Of a DNA stretch of 64,000 nucleotides, positions 50,344-58,907 are shown piece after piece. Below the pieces are notes generated by a model, which saw only the letters and a list, made by a program, of their open reading frames with translations, was not told the DNA's origin and did no database searches. The stretch is from JBGVSA01 sp041807905. Lineage in GTDB: Bacteria > Pseudomonadota > Gammaproteobacteria > Burkholderiales > Rhodocyclaceae. Position 1 is the first letter of the stretch, and every line of letters starts with the position of its first letter. The stretch lies in the NCBI RefSeq assembly GCF_041807905.1, contig NZ_JBGVSA010000001.1, positions 1 to 64,000 of the forward strand, in the 5' to 3' direction. The translations under genes were made by a program, and so were the position numbers.

Positions 50344-51663
50344 ATGGAAATCCTGCTGCTGATTGGCCTCATCCTGATCAACGGCCTCTTTGCAATGTCC
50401 GAAATCGCGCTCGTCGCAGCGCGGCGCGGGCGTCTCATGAAACTCGCATCCGATGGCGACACGGCGGCAGCCGTGGCACTCAAGATCGGCCAGGACCCGA
50501 CCGGGTTCCTGTCCACCATCCAGATCGGCATTACCTCCATCGGCATCCTCAACGGTATCGTCGGTGAATCGGTGCTGGCCGAGCCGCTCGCCAACTGGCT
50601 GCGCGAACTGGGCATGGCCGACCGGGGGGCGCGCATCCTCGGCACCACGCTGGTGGTGGTCGTGGTGACGTACCTGTCGATCGTGATCGGCGAACTGGTG
50701 CCCAAGCGGCTGGGGCAGATCGCGCCCGAGAACATCGCGCGCCTGGTGGCCCGCCCCATGCAGGTCCTCGCGCAGATCACCCGCCCCTTCGTGCTGCTGC
50801 TGTCGGGCTCGACGCATGCCTTGCTGCGCATCATGGGCGTTCGGCAGAACACCAACACCGGCGTGACCGAAGAAGAAATCCACGCGCTCATCGAAGAAGG
50901 CTCGGAAACCGGCGCCATCGAACATCACCAGCACGAGATGCTGCGCAACGTATTCCGGCTGGATGACCGCCAGCTCGGCTCGTTGATGATCCCGCGCTCC
51001 GACATGGTGGTGCTGGACGTCTCCCACCCGGTGGAAGAAAACCTGCGCCTGCTGTCCGAATCGGAACATTCACGCTTCCCGGTCTGCCGCGGCGGCCTGG
51101 ACAACCTGCTGGGCGTAGTGCATGCCAAGCAGATCCTTGCGCAGACACTGCGTGGCGAGCGGCCCGACCTTTCGCGCAACCTGTCGCCCTGCGTGTTCGT
51201 ACCCGAGACGCTGACCGGCATGGAATTGCTGGAGAACTTCCGCATCAACAACATCCAGATGGCCTTTGTCATCGATGAGTACGGTGAAATCGAAGGATTG
51301 GTCACCCTGCAGGACCTGCTCGAAGCCGTCACCGGCGAGTTCACGCCGCGCGACGTCGACGACGCATGGGCCGTGCAACGCGAAGACGGCTCATGGCTGC
51401 TCGACGGCCTGATCCCGGTGCCCGAGCTGAAAGACCGGCTGGAACTGAAGGACGTGCCGGAAGAAGAGCGCAATCGCTACCACACGCTGTCCGGCATGCT
51501 GATGTTGCTGCTGGGCCGCGTGCCGCGCACGGGCGACAGCGTGGTGTGGGACGACTGGAAGTTCGAAGTCGTCGACATGGACGCCAAGCGCATCGACAAG
51601 GTGCTGGCCATGCGGATCGCACCGCCCGAAGGTACGCACACCCTGTTCGACTCGGACGAATAA
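50344..51663 (+). CDS. CNNM/CorC (HlyC/TlyC-type) membrane protein with CBS pair
   Basis: 439 residues. An N-terminal DUF21 domain with four helices (ILLLIGLILINGLFAMSEIALVAARRGRL; TLVVVVVTYLSIVIGELVPKRLG), two CBS domains (~215-335; MIPRSDMVVLDVS, FRINNIQMAFVIDEYGEIEGLVTLQDLLEAVTGE) and a CorC_HlyC C-terminal domain (~350-430). Annotated hemolysin in older records, but the family acts in Mg2+/Co2+ or other cation transport. The ATG at 50344 is used; no strong ribosome site is seen. A -10-like tatgat lies at 50294-50299. Confidence 0.92.
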   Translation: MEILLLIGLILINGLFAMSEIALVAARRGRLMKLASDGDTAAAVALKIGQDPTGFLSTIQIGITSIGILNGIVGESVLAEPLANWLRELGMADRGARILGTTLVVVVVTYLSIVIGELVPKRLGQIAPENIARLVARPMQVLAQITRPFVLLLSGSTHALLRIMGVRQNTNTGVTEEEIHALIEEGSETGAIEHHQHEMLRNVFRLDDRQLGSLMIPRSDMVVLDVSHPVEENLRLLSESEHSRFPVCRGGLDNLLGVVHAKQILAQTLRGERPDLSRNLSPCVFVPETLTGMELLENFRINNIQMAFVIDEYGEIEGLVTLQDLLEAVTGEFTPRDVDDAWAVQREDGSWLLDGLIPVPELKDRLELKDVPEEERNRYHTLSGMLMLLLGRVPRTGDSVVWDDWKFEVVDMDAKRIDKVLAMRIAPPEGTHTLFDSDE

Positions 51664-51677
51664 CTCCGGCCGGACGA

Positions 51678-51700
51678 CACGGCGCCACGCCGGCGCCGTG
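51678..51700. terminator. Hairpin between convergent genes
   Basis: A perfect 9-bp stem, cacggcgcc (51678-51686) with ggcgccgtg (51692-51700), with a 5-base loop, between the CorC/HlyC-type stop (51663) and the dienelactone hydrolase stop (51711). T-runs are weak. Confidence 0.55.
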
Positions 51701-51710
51701 CTTCTCGCAC

Positions 51711-52508
51711 TCAGCCCACCCAGCGCGCGAACCACTCGCGCAGGCGACGCCACCCGTCCTCGGCGGACACCGCGTGGTAGCTCGGCCGGTAATCCGCGTA
51801 GAACGCATGCCCGGCGCCCGGGTAGACGATGATTTCCGACGGACTGCCCCCGGTCACCAACCCTTGCCGCATCTCCGCCACGGTATCGAGCGGAATGGCG
51901 GCATCTTCGGCGCCGTAGAGGCCCAACACCGGAATCTGTATGCCGATGGCCACGTCCAGTGGCTGGCGTGTGGTGATGGCATTGATCGGCCCCACCAGTT
52001 TTCCGTACCACGCCACGGCCGCCTTCAGGCGCGGCTGGCGGGCCGCGTACAACCACGCAATGCGACCGCCCCAGCAAAAGCCGGTCAGCGCCAGGCGCGA
52101 TTCGTCGCCGCCGTTGGCGACCGCCCAGTCTAGCGTCGCATCCAGATCGTCGAATACCTGCTCGTCGGGCACACGGGAGACGATCTTTTCGCGCAATTCT
52201 TCGGTCGATGAAACGGTGCGCGGGTCGCCCTGCCGTACGTACAGCTCCGGCGCCACCGCCATGTAGCCGATATGGGCCAGGCGGCGCGCCACGTCGCGGA
52301 TATGTTCGTGGACGCCGAAGATCTCCTGCACCACGATCACCACCGGGTGCGGGCCCGTCCCTTGCGGCATGGCGACGTAGGCCGGCAGGCGATCGCCCTT
52401 CGAATCGATGGTCACATCGCGGCACGACAGGCCCGCTTCGTCGGTATGGATCACGGTTGCCTGCGGCGGAGTGGCCGCGGCGAAGCCCTTGTTCTGCTCT
52501 GGGGTCAT
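51711..52508 (-). CDS. Dienelactone hydrolase family protein
   Basis: 265 residues, alpha/beta-hydrolase. The triad is readable: Cys in GFCWGGRIAW, Asp in GAEDAAIPL and His in GAGHAFYADY; VVIVVQEIFGVHEHIRDVARRLA is the family block. Classical members hydrolyse dienelactone in chlorocatechol degradation, but many homologues act elsewhere and no catechol gene is adjacent. The ATG at 52508 gives the typical N-terminus of the family. Confidence 0.93.
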   Translation of the reverse strand: MTPEQNKGFAAATPPQATVIHTDEAGLSCRDVTIDSKGDRLPAYVAMPQGTGPHPVVIVVQEIFGVHEHIRDVARRLAHIGYMAVAPELYVRQGDPRTVSSTEELREKIVSRVPDEQVFDDLDATLDWAVANGGDESRLALTGFCWGGRIAWLYAARQPRLKAAVAWYGKLVGPINAITTRQPLDVAIGIQIPVLGLYGAEDAAIPLDTVAEMRQGLVTGGSPSEIIVYPGAGHAFYADYRPSYHAVSAEDGWRRLREWFARWVG

Positions 52509-52658
52509 GGGACGCTCTCGATCTTGTTTGAGGTAGCCGCAGCGCGCGGCCGTCCGGCATCATAGCGCCGCGCTCGCACGGCCGGCAAAACGTCCCATGG
52601 CCGACGCAATCCGATGAACAGGACTAAGATCGCGCAATCGCACCCGGACACGACCATC

Positions 52659-53345
52659 ATGATTTCGCACACCGAACTGCTGTTGCGCCTCGCGCTCGCC
52701 GCGGGCCTGGGCGCGCTCATCGGCATCGACCGCGAACGCCTCGCCTGGGCGGCTGGATTGCGCACGCATATGCTGGTGGCAACCGGCTCCGCGCTTTTCA
52801 TGCTGGTGTCCGCCTATGGCTTTTCGGATGCCCTGCACCAGGCCGGAGAGGTACGCCTGGACGTGTCCCGCGTCGCCTCGCAGGTCGTCAGCGGCATCGG
52901 TTTCCTGGGTGCGGGCACGATCATGCTGCGTCGACAGATCGTGCATGGCCTGACGACCGCCGCGAGCCTGTGGAGCGTGGCGGCGGTCGGGCTGGCGGCG
53001 GGCGGAGGCATGTACGTGGCCGCGATCGGCGCCACGGTGCTGATCCTCATCATCCTGGTGCTGATCAAACCGCTGGAAGCCCACATGCGTGGAAATCGTC
53101 ACGACCAGACGCTGACGGTCAATTACGCACGCGGCAGTCTGACGACGGAACAAGTACAGGCGATGCTCGACGACGCCGGTCTCAAGCAGCGGGGCATGAC
53201 ATTGCGCAGCGATCCGCACGGCGATGAAGAGGAACTGCGCATCACCCTCACCCACTGCGACAACCGCGATGCCGCGCGCGTCGTGGATGCCCTGCGTGCG
53301 CGGCCCAATGTGCGCCAGGTGGCGCTGGACGAACATAGCAACTGA
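52659..53345 (+). CDS. MgtC/SapB family membrane protein
   Basis: 228 residues from ATG 52659 (52614 would add 15). An N-terminal MgtC domain of about five helices (LLLRLALAAGLGALIGIDRER, RTHMLVATGSALFMLVS, GIGFLGAGTIM, GLTTAASLWSVAAVGLAAGGG) is followed by an ACT-like C-terminal domain (~150-228). In pathogens MgtC modulates the F1Fo ATP synthase and growth in low Mg2+; family members elsewhere are often unexplained. Convergent with the TetR gene. Confidence 0.9.
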   Translation: MISHTELLLRLALAAGLGALIGIDRERLAWAAGLRTHMLVATGSALFMLVSAYGFSDALHQAGEVRLDVSRVASQVVSGIGFLGAGTIMLRRQIVHGLTTAASLWSVAAVGLAAGGGMYVAAIGATVLILIILVLIKPLEAHMRGNRHDQTLTVNYARGSLTTEQVQAMLDDAGLKQRGMTLRSDPHGDEEELRITLTHCDNRDAARVVDALRARPNVRQVALDEHSN

Positions 53346-53412
53346 GCGCGCGCGGCGAGGCGAGGACGTTGAAACCTCACCTTCCGCGCAACGTTGCCGG
53401 GACTAGTACGCG

Positions 53413-54048
53413 CTATGGCCTGATCCAGCGCGCGATGATGTCCTTCATCACCGCCAGGTGTTCCTTCAGTTCCTTCGGCGAAGTCGTGTTGCAGGCGTAG
53501 GTCACCGACAGCGAATGCCGGTTGATGAGGTAGAAGAAGCCGAGCGCCGCAATGCAGATGTTGATGCGCTTGGGCTCGATGTCGGCCCGCACCGTGCCCT
53601 CTTCGATGCCTCGACGGACCAGTTCGGCCATGCACTTGTGGTGATGCGTGTTGATGTGGCCGATGTTGGGGGACTGTTTGAGGTGGCGCGCCTCGAGCAG
53701 ATTCTCGTTGCTCAGCAGCCGGATGAAATCCGGATTCTTCAGGTAGTAGCGCCAGGTGAATTCCACCAGTTCGAGGATCGCCTCGTCGGCCGGCAAATGG
53801 TCCAGCGCGAGCCGCGCTTCGTGCACGCGGAAATCGCTGAACACGGCTTCCAGCACCGTCCCGAACAATTCGTCCTTGTTGCCGAAATAGTGGTACAGCA
53901 TCAGCTTGTTGACGTCAGCCAGTTCGGCGATGGCGTCCACGCGCGCACCGTCGAAACCCTTGGCGGCGAACTCCGTCTGCGCCGCCCGCATGATCTTGGC
54001 CTTGGTGACTTCTGCGTCGCGCTTGCGCGGCGGCTTCTTCTCGTCCAT
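53413..54048 (-). CDS. TetR-family transcriptional regulator of the adjacent catabolic cluster
   Basis: 211 residues. N-terminal helix-turn-helix (~14-60): IMRAAQTEFAAKGFDGARVDAIAELADVNKLMLYHYFGNKDELF. The C-terminal ligand domain has FTWRYYLKNPDFIRLLSNENL, the TetR_C pattern seen in several RutR/aromatic-acid regulators. It is divergent from eight catabolic and transport genes; the shared 292-base gap holds a consensus promoter and a palindrome at 54276 that fits TetR operators. Likely repressor, released by a pathway intermediate. Confidence 0.95.
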   Translation of the reverse strand: MDEKKPPRKRDAEVTKAKIMRAAQTEFAAKGFDGARVDAIAELADVNKLMLYHYFGNKDELFGTVLEAVFSDFRVHEARLALDHLPADEAILELVEFTWRYYLKNPDFIRLLSNENLLEARHLKQSPNIGHINTHHHKCMAELVRRGIEEGTVRADIEPKRINICIAALGFFYLINRHSLSVTYACNTTSPKELKEHLAVMKDIIARWIRP

Positions 54049-54244
54049 CGGTACTCGCTCGAAATCGAATGACGCACGCCATCGAAGGCGGGCAAGACGG
54101 GCTCACATACCACGCAACGTTTCGTGGTCCAGGCAGGAAGGCCGGTCCCGGCACGGCACTTTAGAGCGCGCGGCGTCGAACGGCAAGCCGGCTAAGTACC
54201 TTCCCCAGCATATTGACACCTATCAACCGAGCGCTGTTTGGCTT

Positions 54245-54274
54245 TTGACAGGCGGGTGAGCCATGACCTCTAAT
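54245..54274 (+). promoter_or_regulatory. Sigma-70 promoter of the MaoC-SDR catabolic operon
   Basis: TTGACA (54245-54250) and TCTAAT (54269-54274) are spaced by 18 bases and lie 67 bases upstream of the MaoC start codon. The -35 is a perfect match and the -10 is 5 of 6. Confidence 0.75.
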
Positions 54275-54275
54275 C

Positions 54276-54291
54276 AACCAACCGGTTAGTT
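54276..54291. promoter_or_regulatory. Probable TetR operator
   Basis: The 16-base palindrome aaccaaccggttagtt (7 of 8 positions paired, core aaccggtt) directly follows the -10 and would cover the transcription start; ctaat and attag arms lie outside it, one base off symmetry. The size and sequence style match known TetR operators. No second copy was noticed in the window. Confidence 0.75.
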
Positions 54292-54340
54292 ATTAGACAA
54301 CGAGACCACCCTGCTTCGATTGACGCAACCCGGAGTCCTT

Positions 54341-54790
54341 ATGCATGCGTTCTATCTCAAACCCGGCGACACGGTGAGTTTTTCCAAGACCGTGAGCGAA
54401 AGCGACGTCTATCTCTTTGCCGGCATCACCGGCGACATGCACGCCAACCACGTCAATGAACACGCCATGGCTGCCACGCGCTACGGCAAACGTATCGCCC
54501 ACGGTGCGCTGCTGGTCGGATACATGTCCAACACCTCCACGCGGATCGTCGAACAGGCCGTCGACCTGGGCCTGAACGAAACGCCCGTCTCGCTGGGCTA
54601 CGACCGCGTCCGTTTTCTGAAGGCCGTGTGCATCGGCGACACCATCACCGTGCGCTACACCGTGACCGAAGTCGACGTCGACACGCGCCGCAGCCGCGCC
54701 CGCATCGTCATCACCAACCAGCACGGCGACGAAGTGACGGCGGCCGAGCACATCCTCAAGTGGGTCGCCGCCGACGGACACCGCCAATGA
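54341..54790 (+). CDS. MaoC-like hot-dog hydratase
   Basis: 149 residues, single hot-dog fold. KPGDTVSFSKTVSESDVYLFAGITGDMHANHVN resembles (R)-specific enoyl-CoA hydratases, where Asp and His of the G(D)xxxxH motif are catalytic; here they fall in GDMHANH. RIAHGALLVGYMS is the conserved helix. It hydrates a trans-2-enoyl-CoA or related thioester. GGAG at 54332-54335 sets the ATG. First gene of the TetR-controlled operon. Confidence 0.92.
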   Translation: MHAFYLKPGDTVSFSKTVSESDVYLFAGITGDMHANHVNEHAMAATRYGKRIAHGALLVGYMSNTSTRIVEQAVDLGLNETPVSLGYDRVRFLKAVCIGDTITVRYTVTEVDVDTRRSRARIVITNQHGDEVTAAEHILKWVAADGHRQ

Positions 54791-54867
54791 ACAACACACC
54801 CCCGACATGGCAATCGCGAGCGGGGGCAGCGTCTCTCACCTCTTTTGTACCGACAAGGATCGAAACA

Positions 54868-55659
54868 ATGACCACACTCTCGAGCAAACCCGTCGCCGTC
54901 ATCACCGGTTCGGCGCGCGGCATCGGCAAAGGCTGCGCCCTGCGCCTGGCGCAATCCGGCTTCAACGTCCTGATCAACGATCTGCCGACCGATACCGACC
55001 GCGCGGCACTCCAGGCAACGGCCGACGAATTGCGCGCGCATGGGGCCGACGTCGCCATCCATGCCTGCGACGTGGCGGACCTGGCCACCCACGAGGCGCT
55101 GGTCGCTGCGGCGCTGCACCGCTGGGGCCGCATCGACTGCTGGATCAATAACGCCGGCGTTACCGTCAAGCAGCGCGGCGACATGCTCGATGCCACGCCG
55201 GAGAGCTTCGACTTCTGCATCGACGTCAATACCAAGGCGGTGTTCTTCCTGTGCCAGCGCGTGGCGCGCCACATGCTCGAACAAGGCCAGATCGGCGACC
55301 AGCATCGCAGCATCGTGAACGTCACCTCGTGCAACGTCGAAGCGCTGGCGATCACCCGCGCCGAGTACTGCATTTCAAAGACAGCATCGAGCATGACCAC
55401 CAAGCTGTTCGCGCTGCGCCTGGCCGAGCACGACATCGGCGTGTACGAAATCCGCCCCGGCATCATCGAAACCGACATGACCAAACCGGTCAAGGCACGC
55501 TATGACAAACTCATCGCGGAAGGCATCGTGCCGATGAAGCGCTGGGGTTATCCGGCGGACATTGCCTCCACGGTCAATGCCATGGCGCAAGGGCAGCTCT
55601 GCTACACCGTCGGCCAGGCGGTCACCATTGGCGGCGGCCTGACCCTGCCTCACTTCTAG
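54868..55659 (+). CDS. Short-chain dehydrogenase/reductase (3-ketoacyl-ACP reductase-like)
   Basis: 263 residues. Cofactor motif TGSARGIGKG (~13-22), CDVAD, NNAGV, and the catalytic Ser-Tyr-Lys set with YCISK. ATG 54868 has AAGGATCGAAACA upstream; an ATG at 54787 overlapping the MaoC end is in frame but adds 27 residues with no SDR similarity. It likely oxidises the hydroxyl made by a hydratase of the cluster. Confidence 0.93.
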   Translation: MTTLSSKPVAVITGSARGIGKGCALRLAQSGFNVLINDLPTDTDRAALQATADELRAHGADVAIHACDVADLATHEALVAAALHRWGRIDCWINNAGVTVKQRGDMLDATPESFDFCIDVNTKAVFFLCQRVARHMLEQGQIGDQHRSIVNVTSCNVEALAITRAEYCISKTASSMTTKLFALRLAEHDIGVYEIRPGIIETDMTKPVKARYDKLIAEGIVPMKRWGYPADIASTVNAMAQGQLCYTVGQAVTIGGGLTLPHF

Positions 55660-55669
55660 GAGACAGGCC

Positions 55670-56518
55670 ATGCGCGATCTCGCGACCACGCCTGAGTGCC
55701 TGTCCATCAACACGGCCACTTTCGGGCACCGTATCGACATCGATGCCGTCATCGATCTGTGCCAGCAACGCGGCATCGGCGCCATCGCGCCCTGGCGCCG
55801 CGACCTGGAAGGCCACAGCGTCGCGCGCGTCGCCGCGCGGTTGCGGACGGCCAACATCGGCGTGAGCGGCTATTGCCGTTCCACCTACTTCACCCATACC
55901 GACGAAGCCGGCCGCCGCGCGGCGCTGGAAGACAACATGCGCGCCGTTGATGACGCCGCTGAACTGGGCGCCACCTGCTTCGTGCTCGTCGTCGGCGGAA
56001 TCCCGGCCGGCAGCCGCGATCTCGCGGGCGCACGCGAGCAGGTCCAGACCGGCGTGGCCGCCCTGCTCGAGCACGCCCGCAAAGCAAAGGTGCCGCTGGC
56101 GCTCGAACCTCTGCATCCGATGACGGCCGCCGATCGCTCGTGCCTGTCCACGCTGGGACAGGCGCTGGACTGGTGCGACGAGATCGATCCATGCGGCCAG
56201 GGCCTGGGCGTGGCGGTGGACGTCTATCACGTGTGGTGGGACCCGGCGCTGCAGTCGCAGATCGTGCGTGCCATGCAAGGCCGGCGCGTGCTCGGCTACC
56301 ACGTCTCCGACTGGCTGGTGCCCACCAACGATCTCGTACTCGACCGGGGAATGATGGGCGATGGCGTCATCGACCTCAAACGCATTCGCGGCTGGCTGGA
56401 AGACGCCGGCTACGACGGCGCGGTGGAAGTCGAAATCTTCTCCGCCGCCAATTGGTGGAAGCGCCCCGCCACCGACGTGCTCGATACCTGCATCGAGCGC
56501 CTGCATACCGTCTGCTGA
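55670..56518 (+). CDS. Sugar phosphate isomerase/epimerase-type TIM barrel
   Basis: 282 residues of the AP-endonuclease-2/xylose-isomerase-like family. The metal-ligand acidic residues are visible in PLALEPLHP, GVAVDVYHVWWDP and GAVEVEIFSA, with a His in VLGYHVSDWLVP. Members isomerise keto sugars or acids (e.g. hydroxypyruvate isomerase) or dehydrate 3-dehydroshikimate; the choice cannot be made here. It starts 10 bases after the SDR stop, so is co-translated. Confidence 0.9.
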   Translation: MRDLATTPECLSINTATFGHRIDIDAVIDLCQQRGIGAIAPWRRDLEGHSVARVAARLRTANIGVSGYCRSTYFTHTDEAGRRAALEDNMRAVDDAAELGATCFVLVVGGIPAGSRDLAGAREQVQTGVAALLEHARKAKVPLALEPLHPMTAADRSCLSTLGQALDWCDEIDPCGQGLGVAVDVYHVWWDPALQSQIVRAMQGRRVLGYHVSDWLVPTNDLVLDRGMMGDGVIDLKRIRGWLEDAGYDGAVEVEIFSAANWWKRPATDVLDTCIERLHTVC

Positions 56519-56531
56519 AAGGAATCCGCGC

Positions 56532-57305
56532 ATGAGCGACGAAATCATCGTCACGCGCCACGCCGCGCACGTCGACATCCTCCTCAACCGTCCGGACAAG
56601 GGCAACGCCATCGACATGCCGATGCTGCGTCTTCTCGATGACGCGGCACGCGCGCTTGAACACGACAGGGAAATCCGCGCGGTGGTCCTGCGCGGCGCCG
56701 GAGAGCGCTTCTTCTGCACCGGTGGCGACATCGCCGCCTGGGGCGCGCTCACGCCGTGCGACATGGGCCGCGAGTGGATCGGCTACGGCATCGAAGTCTT
56801 CAATCGCATCGCAGCCCTGCCGCAACCGGTCATCGCGTTGCTCAACGGCCACACCCTCGGCGGTGGTCTGGAACTGGCCATGGCCGCAGACCTGCGCGTG
56901 GCCGTACGCCGCGCCAAGCTCGGCTCGCCGGAGGTCTCACTCGGCATGATCGCGGGCTGGGGCGGCGTGCGGCGACTGGCCGAACTCATCGGGCCTGCGC
57001 GCGCAGCGCACGTGACCTTGCTGGGCAAGGCCATCACCGCCGAACAGGCACTGGACTGGGGACTGGTCACCGCGCTCGTCGACGACGCGGCCAGCTTGCA
57101 GGCCCAGTGCGACGCTTGGGTCGAAACGCTATGCGGCAACGGGCCCATCGCCATGGCGCTGGTCAAGCATCTGTTGGCCGGCATGCGCGCTGACGCCGCC
57201 GACCAGCACGGCTGGGCCGTGGCCCAGGCGGCCGCCAGCGACGACTGCCGCGAAGGCGTGGCCGCATTCCTTGCCAAACGCCCGCCGGTCTACCGCAACC
57301 GCTAG
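56532..57305 (+). CDS. Enoyl-CoA hydratase/isomerase family protein
   Basis: 257 residues, crotonase fold. Oxyanion-hole motifs are GAGERFFCTGGDI and NGHTLGGGLELAMAADLRVA; acidic candidates for catalysis are in GLELAM and SPEVSLGMIAGWGG. AAGGAATCCGCGC precedes the ATG, 13 bases after the isomerase stop. It may hydrate or otherwise process a CoA thioester; it is the second hydratase-like enzyme in the operon besides MaoC. Confidence 0.94.
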   Translation: MSDEIIVTRHAAHVDILLNRPDKGNAIDMPMLRLLDDAARALEHDREIRAVVLRGAGERFFCTGGDIAAWGALTPCDMGREWIGYGIEVFNRIAALPQPVIALLNGHTLGGGLELAMAADLRVAVRRAKLGSPEVSLGMIAGWGGVRRLAELIGPARAAHVTLLGKAITAEQALDWGLVTALVDDAASLQAQCDAWVETLCGNGPIAMALVKHLLAGMRADAADQHGWAVAQAAASDDCREGVAAFLAKRPPVYRNR

Positions 57306-57365
57306 GCATTGGGGCACGCCCTCATCCTGGCGCCCGATCACTCAGGACATACGCACACACACACC

Positions 57366-58895
57366 ATGGCACATACCACCTTCATGGCGGCCGAAGCGGC
57401 CGCCGCTTTGATTCCCGATGGCGCCACCGTTGCCATCGCCGGCAACGGCGCCGGCATGATTTCGGCCGAAGCGATCTTCGCCGCCATCGAGCGGCGCTTT
57501 CTCGAGACCGGCCATCCGCGCGACCTGACCCTGGTGCACTCCCTGGGGCTCGGCGACCGCGCCGAGCGCGGCACCAACCGCTTCGCGCACGAAGGCCTGG
57601 TACGCAAGGTCATCGCCGCGCACTTCACGTGGTCGCCGCGCATGCAACAACTGATCCGCGACGAGAAGATCGAGGCCTACTGCCTGCCCGGCGGCGTCAT
57701 CCAGCACCTGCTGCGCGAGATCGGCGCGGGCCGCCCCGGCCTGTTCACACATTCCGGGCTCGGCACCTTCGTCGATCCGCGCCAGGATGGCGGCCGCTGC
57801 AACGCGCGCAGCACCGACACCGTCGTCGAACTGATGCACGTCGACGGCAAGGAGATCCTCCGCTACAAGCCTTTCAAGGTGGATTTCGCCATCATCGGTG
57901 CCACCTACGCCGACGCCCGCGGCAATCTCAGCCCCGAAGAAGAAGCCGTCGACCTGGACATCCACAGCATGGCGCTGGCCGCCCACAACAGCGGCGGCCG
58001 CGTATTGGCGGTGGTGCGCCAGGTCGTGGAAAACGGCGCGCTGCAGCCGCGCAGCGTGCGCGTGCCCGGCATCATGGTCGACGCGGTGGTGGTCGACGCC
58101 GATAAGCAGCAGTTCTATGGCCTGCCCTACGATCCGACCGTCAGCGGCCAGCGCCGCGCGCACCTGGGTGCGCTGCGTGCCGACATTCCGGCGCGACTGG
58201 AACGCCGCATCATCGCCCGTCGCGCCGCCATGGAGCTGCGCCCGGGCGCTTCGCTCAACTTCGGATTCGGCATTCCCGGCGGCATCTTCGGCGTCATGGC
58301 CGAACAAGGCTGCGCCGACCAGATGTGGACCAGCGTCGAACAGGGCGTGCACAACGGCCGCATGCTCGACGATCATCTTTTCGGTGCTGCCCGCAACGCC
58401 GACGTCATCATGCCGTCCATCGAGCAGTTCGACTACTACAGCGGCGGCGGCATCGACGTGGCCTTTCTCGGGATGGGCGAAGCGGACGCCGAGGGCAACG
58501 TGAACGTCTCGCACCTGGGCGGCAACCTGATCGGTCCGGGCGGCTTCGTCGAGATCGCCCAGAACGCCAAGAAGGTGGTCTTCTGCGGCACCTTCGACGC
58601 ACAAGGCAGCAAGCTCGCCCTGGAAGACGGCCGCCTCGTCGTGCAGCAGCGCGGCGCCGTGCAGAAGTTCGTGCAGCACGTCGAACGCATCACATTCAGT
58701 GGCGGGTTCGCGCGTGAAAGCGGACAGGAAGTGCTCTACGTCACCGAGCGCGCGGTGTTCCGGCTCACGCCGACCGGCCTGAAGATCATCGAGCTCGCGC
58801 CCGGCGTCGACATCGAACGCGACATCCTGCCGGGCATGGCTTTCCGCCCCGAGTGGGACAACCCGGCACCGATGCCGGCCGCGTCATTCCTTTGA
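57366..58895 (+). CDS. Acyl-CoA:carboxylate CoA-transferase, fused alpha-beta subunits (family I)
   Basis: 509 residues. The N-terminal half is the A-subunit-like domain (LIPDGATVAIAGNGAGM...), the second half the B-subunit domain with the catalytic Glu in TSVEQGVHNG. The GFGIPGGIFGVMAEQG and GGGIDVAFLGMGEADAEGNVNVSHLGG segments are hallmarks. It moves CoA from a donor thioester to an incoming carboxylate, the probable activation step of the cluster. The ATG lacks a close ribosome site: a CA repeat (57354-57364) fills the spacer and AGGAC is ~18 bases away. Confidence 0.93.
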   Translation: MAHTTFMAAEAAAALIPDGATVAIAGNGAGMISAEAIFAAIERRFLETGHPRDLTLVHSLGLGDRAERGTNRFAHEGLVRKVIAAHFTWSPRMQQLIRDEKIEAYCLPGGVIQHLLREIGAGRPGLFTHSGLGTFVDPRQDGGRCNARSTDTVVELMHVDGKEILRYKPFKVDFAIIGATYADARGNLSPEEEAVDLDIHSMALAAHNSGGRVLAVVRQVVENGALQPRSVRVPGIMVDAVVVDADKQQFYGLPYDPTVSGQRRAHLGALRADIPARLERRIIARRAAMELRPGASLNFGFGIPGGIFGVMAEQGCADQMWTSVEQGVHNGRMLDDHLFGAARNADVIMPSIEQFDYYSGGGIDVAFLGMGEADAEGNVNVSHLGGNLIGPGGFVEIAQNAKKVVFCGTFDAQGSKLALEDGRLVVQQRGAVQKFVQHVERITFSGGFARESGQEVLYVTERAVFRLTPTGLKIIELAPGVDIERDILPGMAFRPEWDNPAPMPAASFL

Positions 58896-58907
58896 GCGAG
58901 GCTTGCC

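Noticed and set aside
57342..58679. 445-codon minus-strand open frame
   Set aside because: Antisense to the CoA-transferase; Ala/Val/His-rich with no domain.
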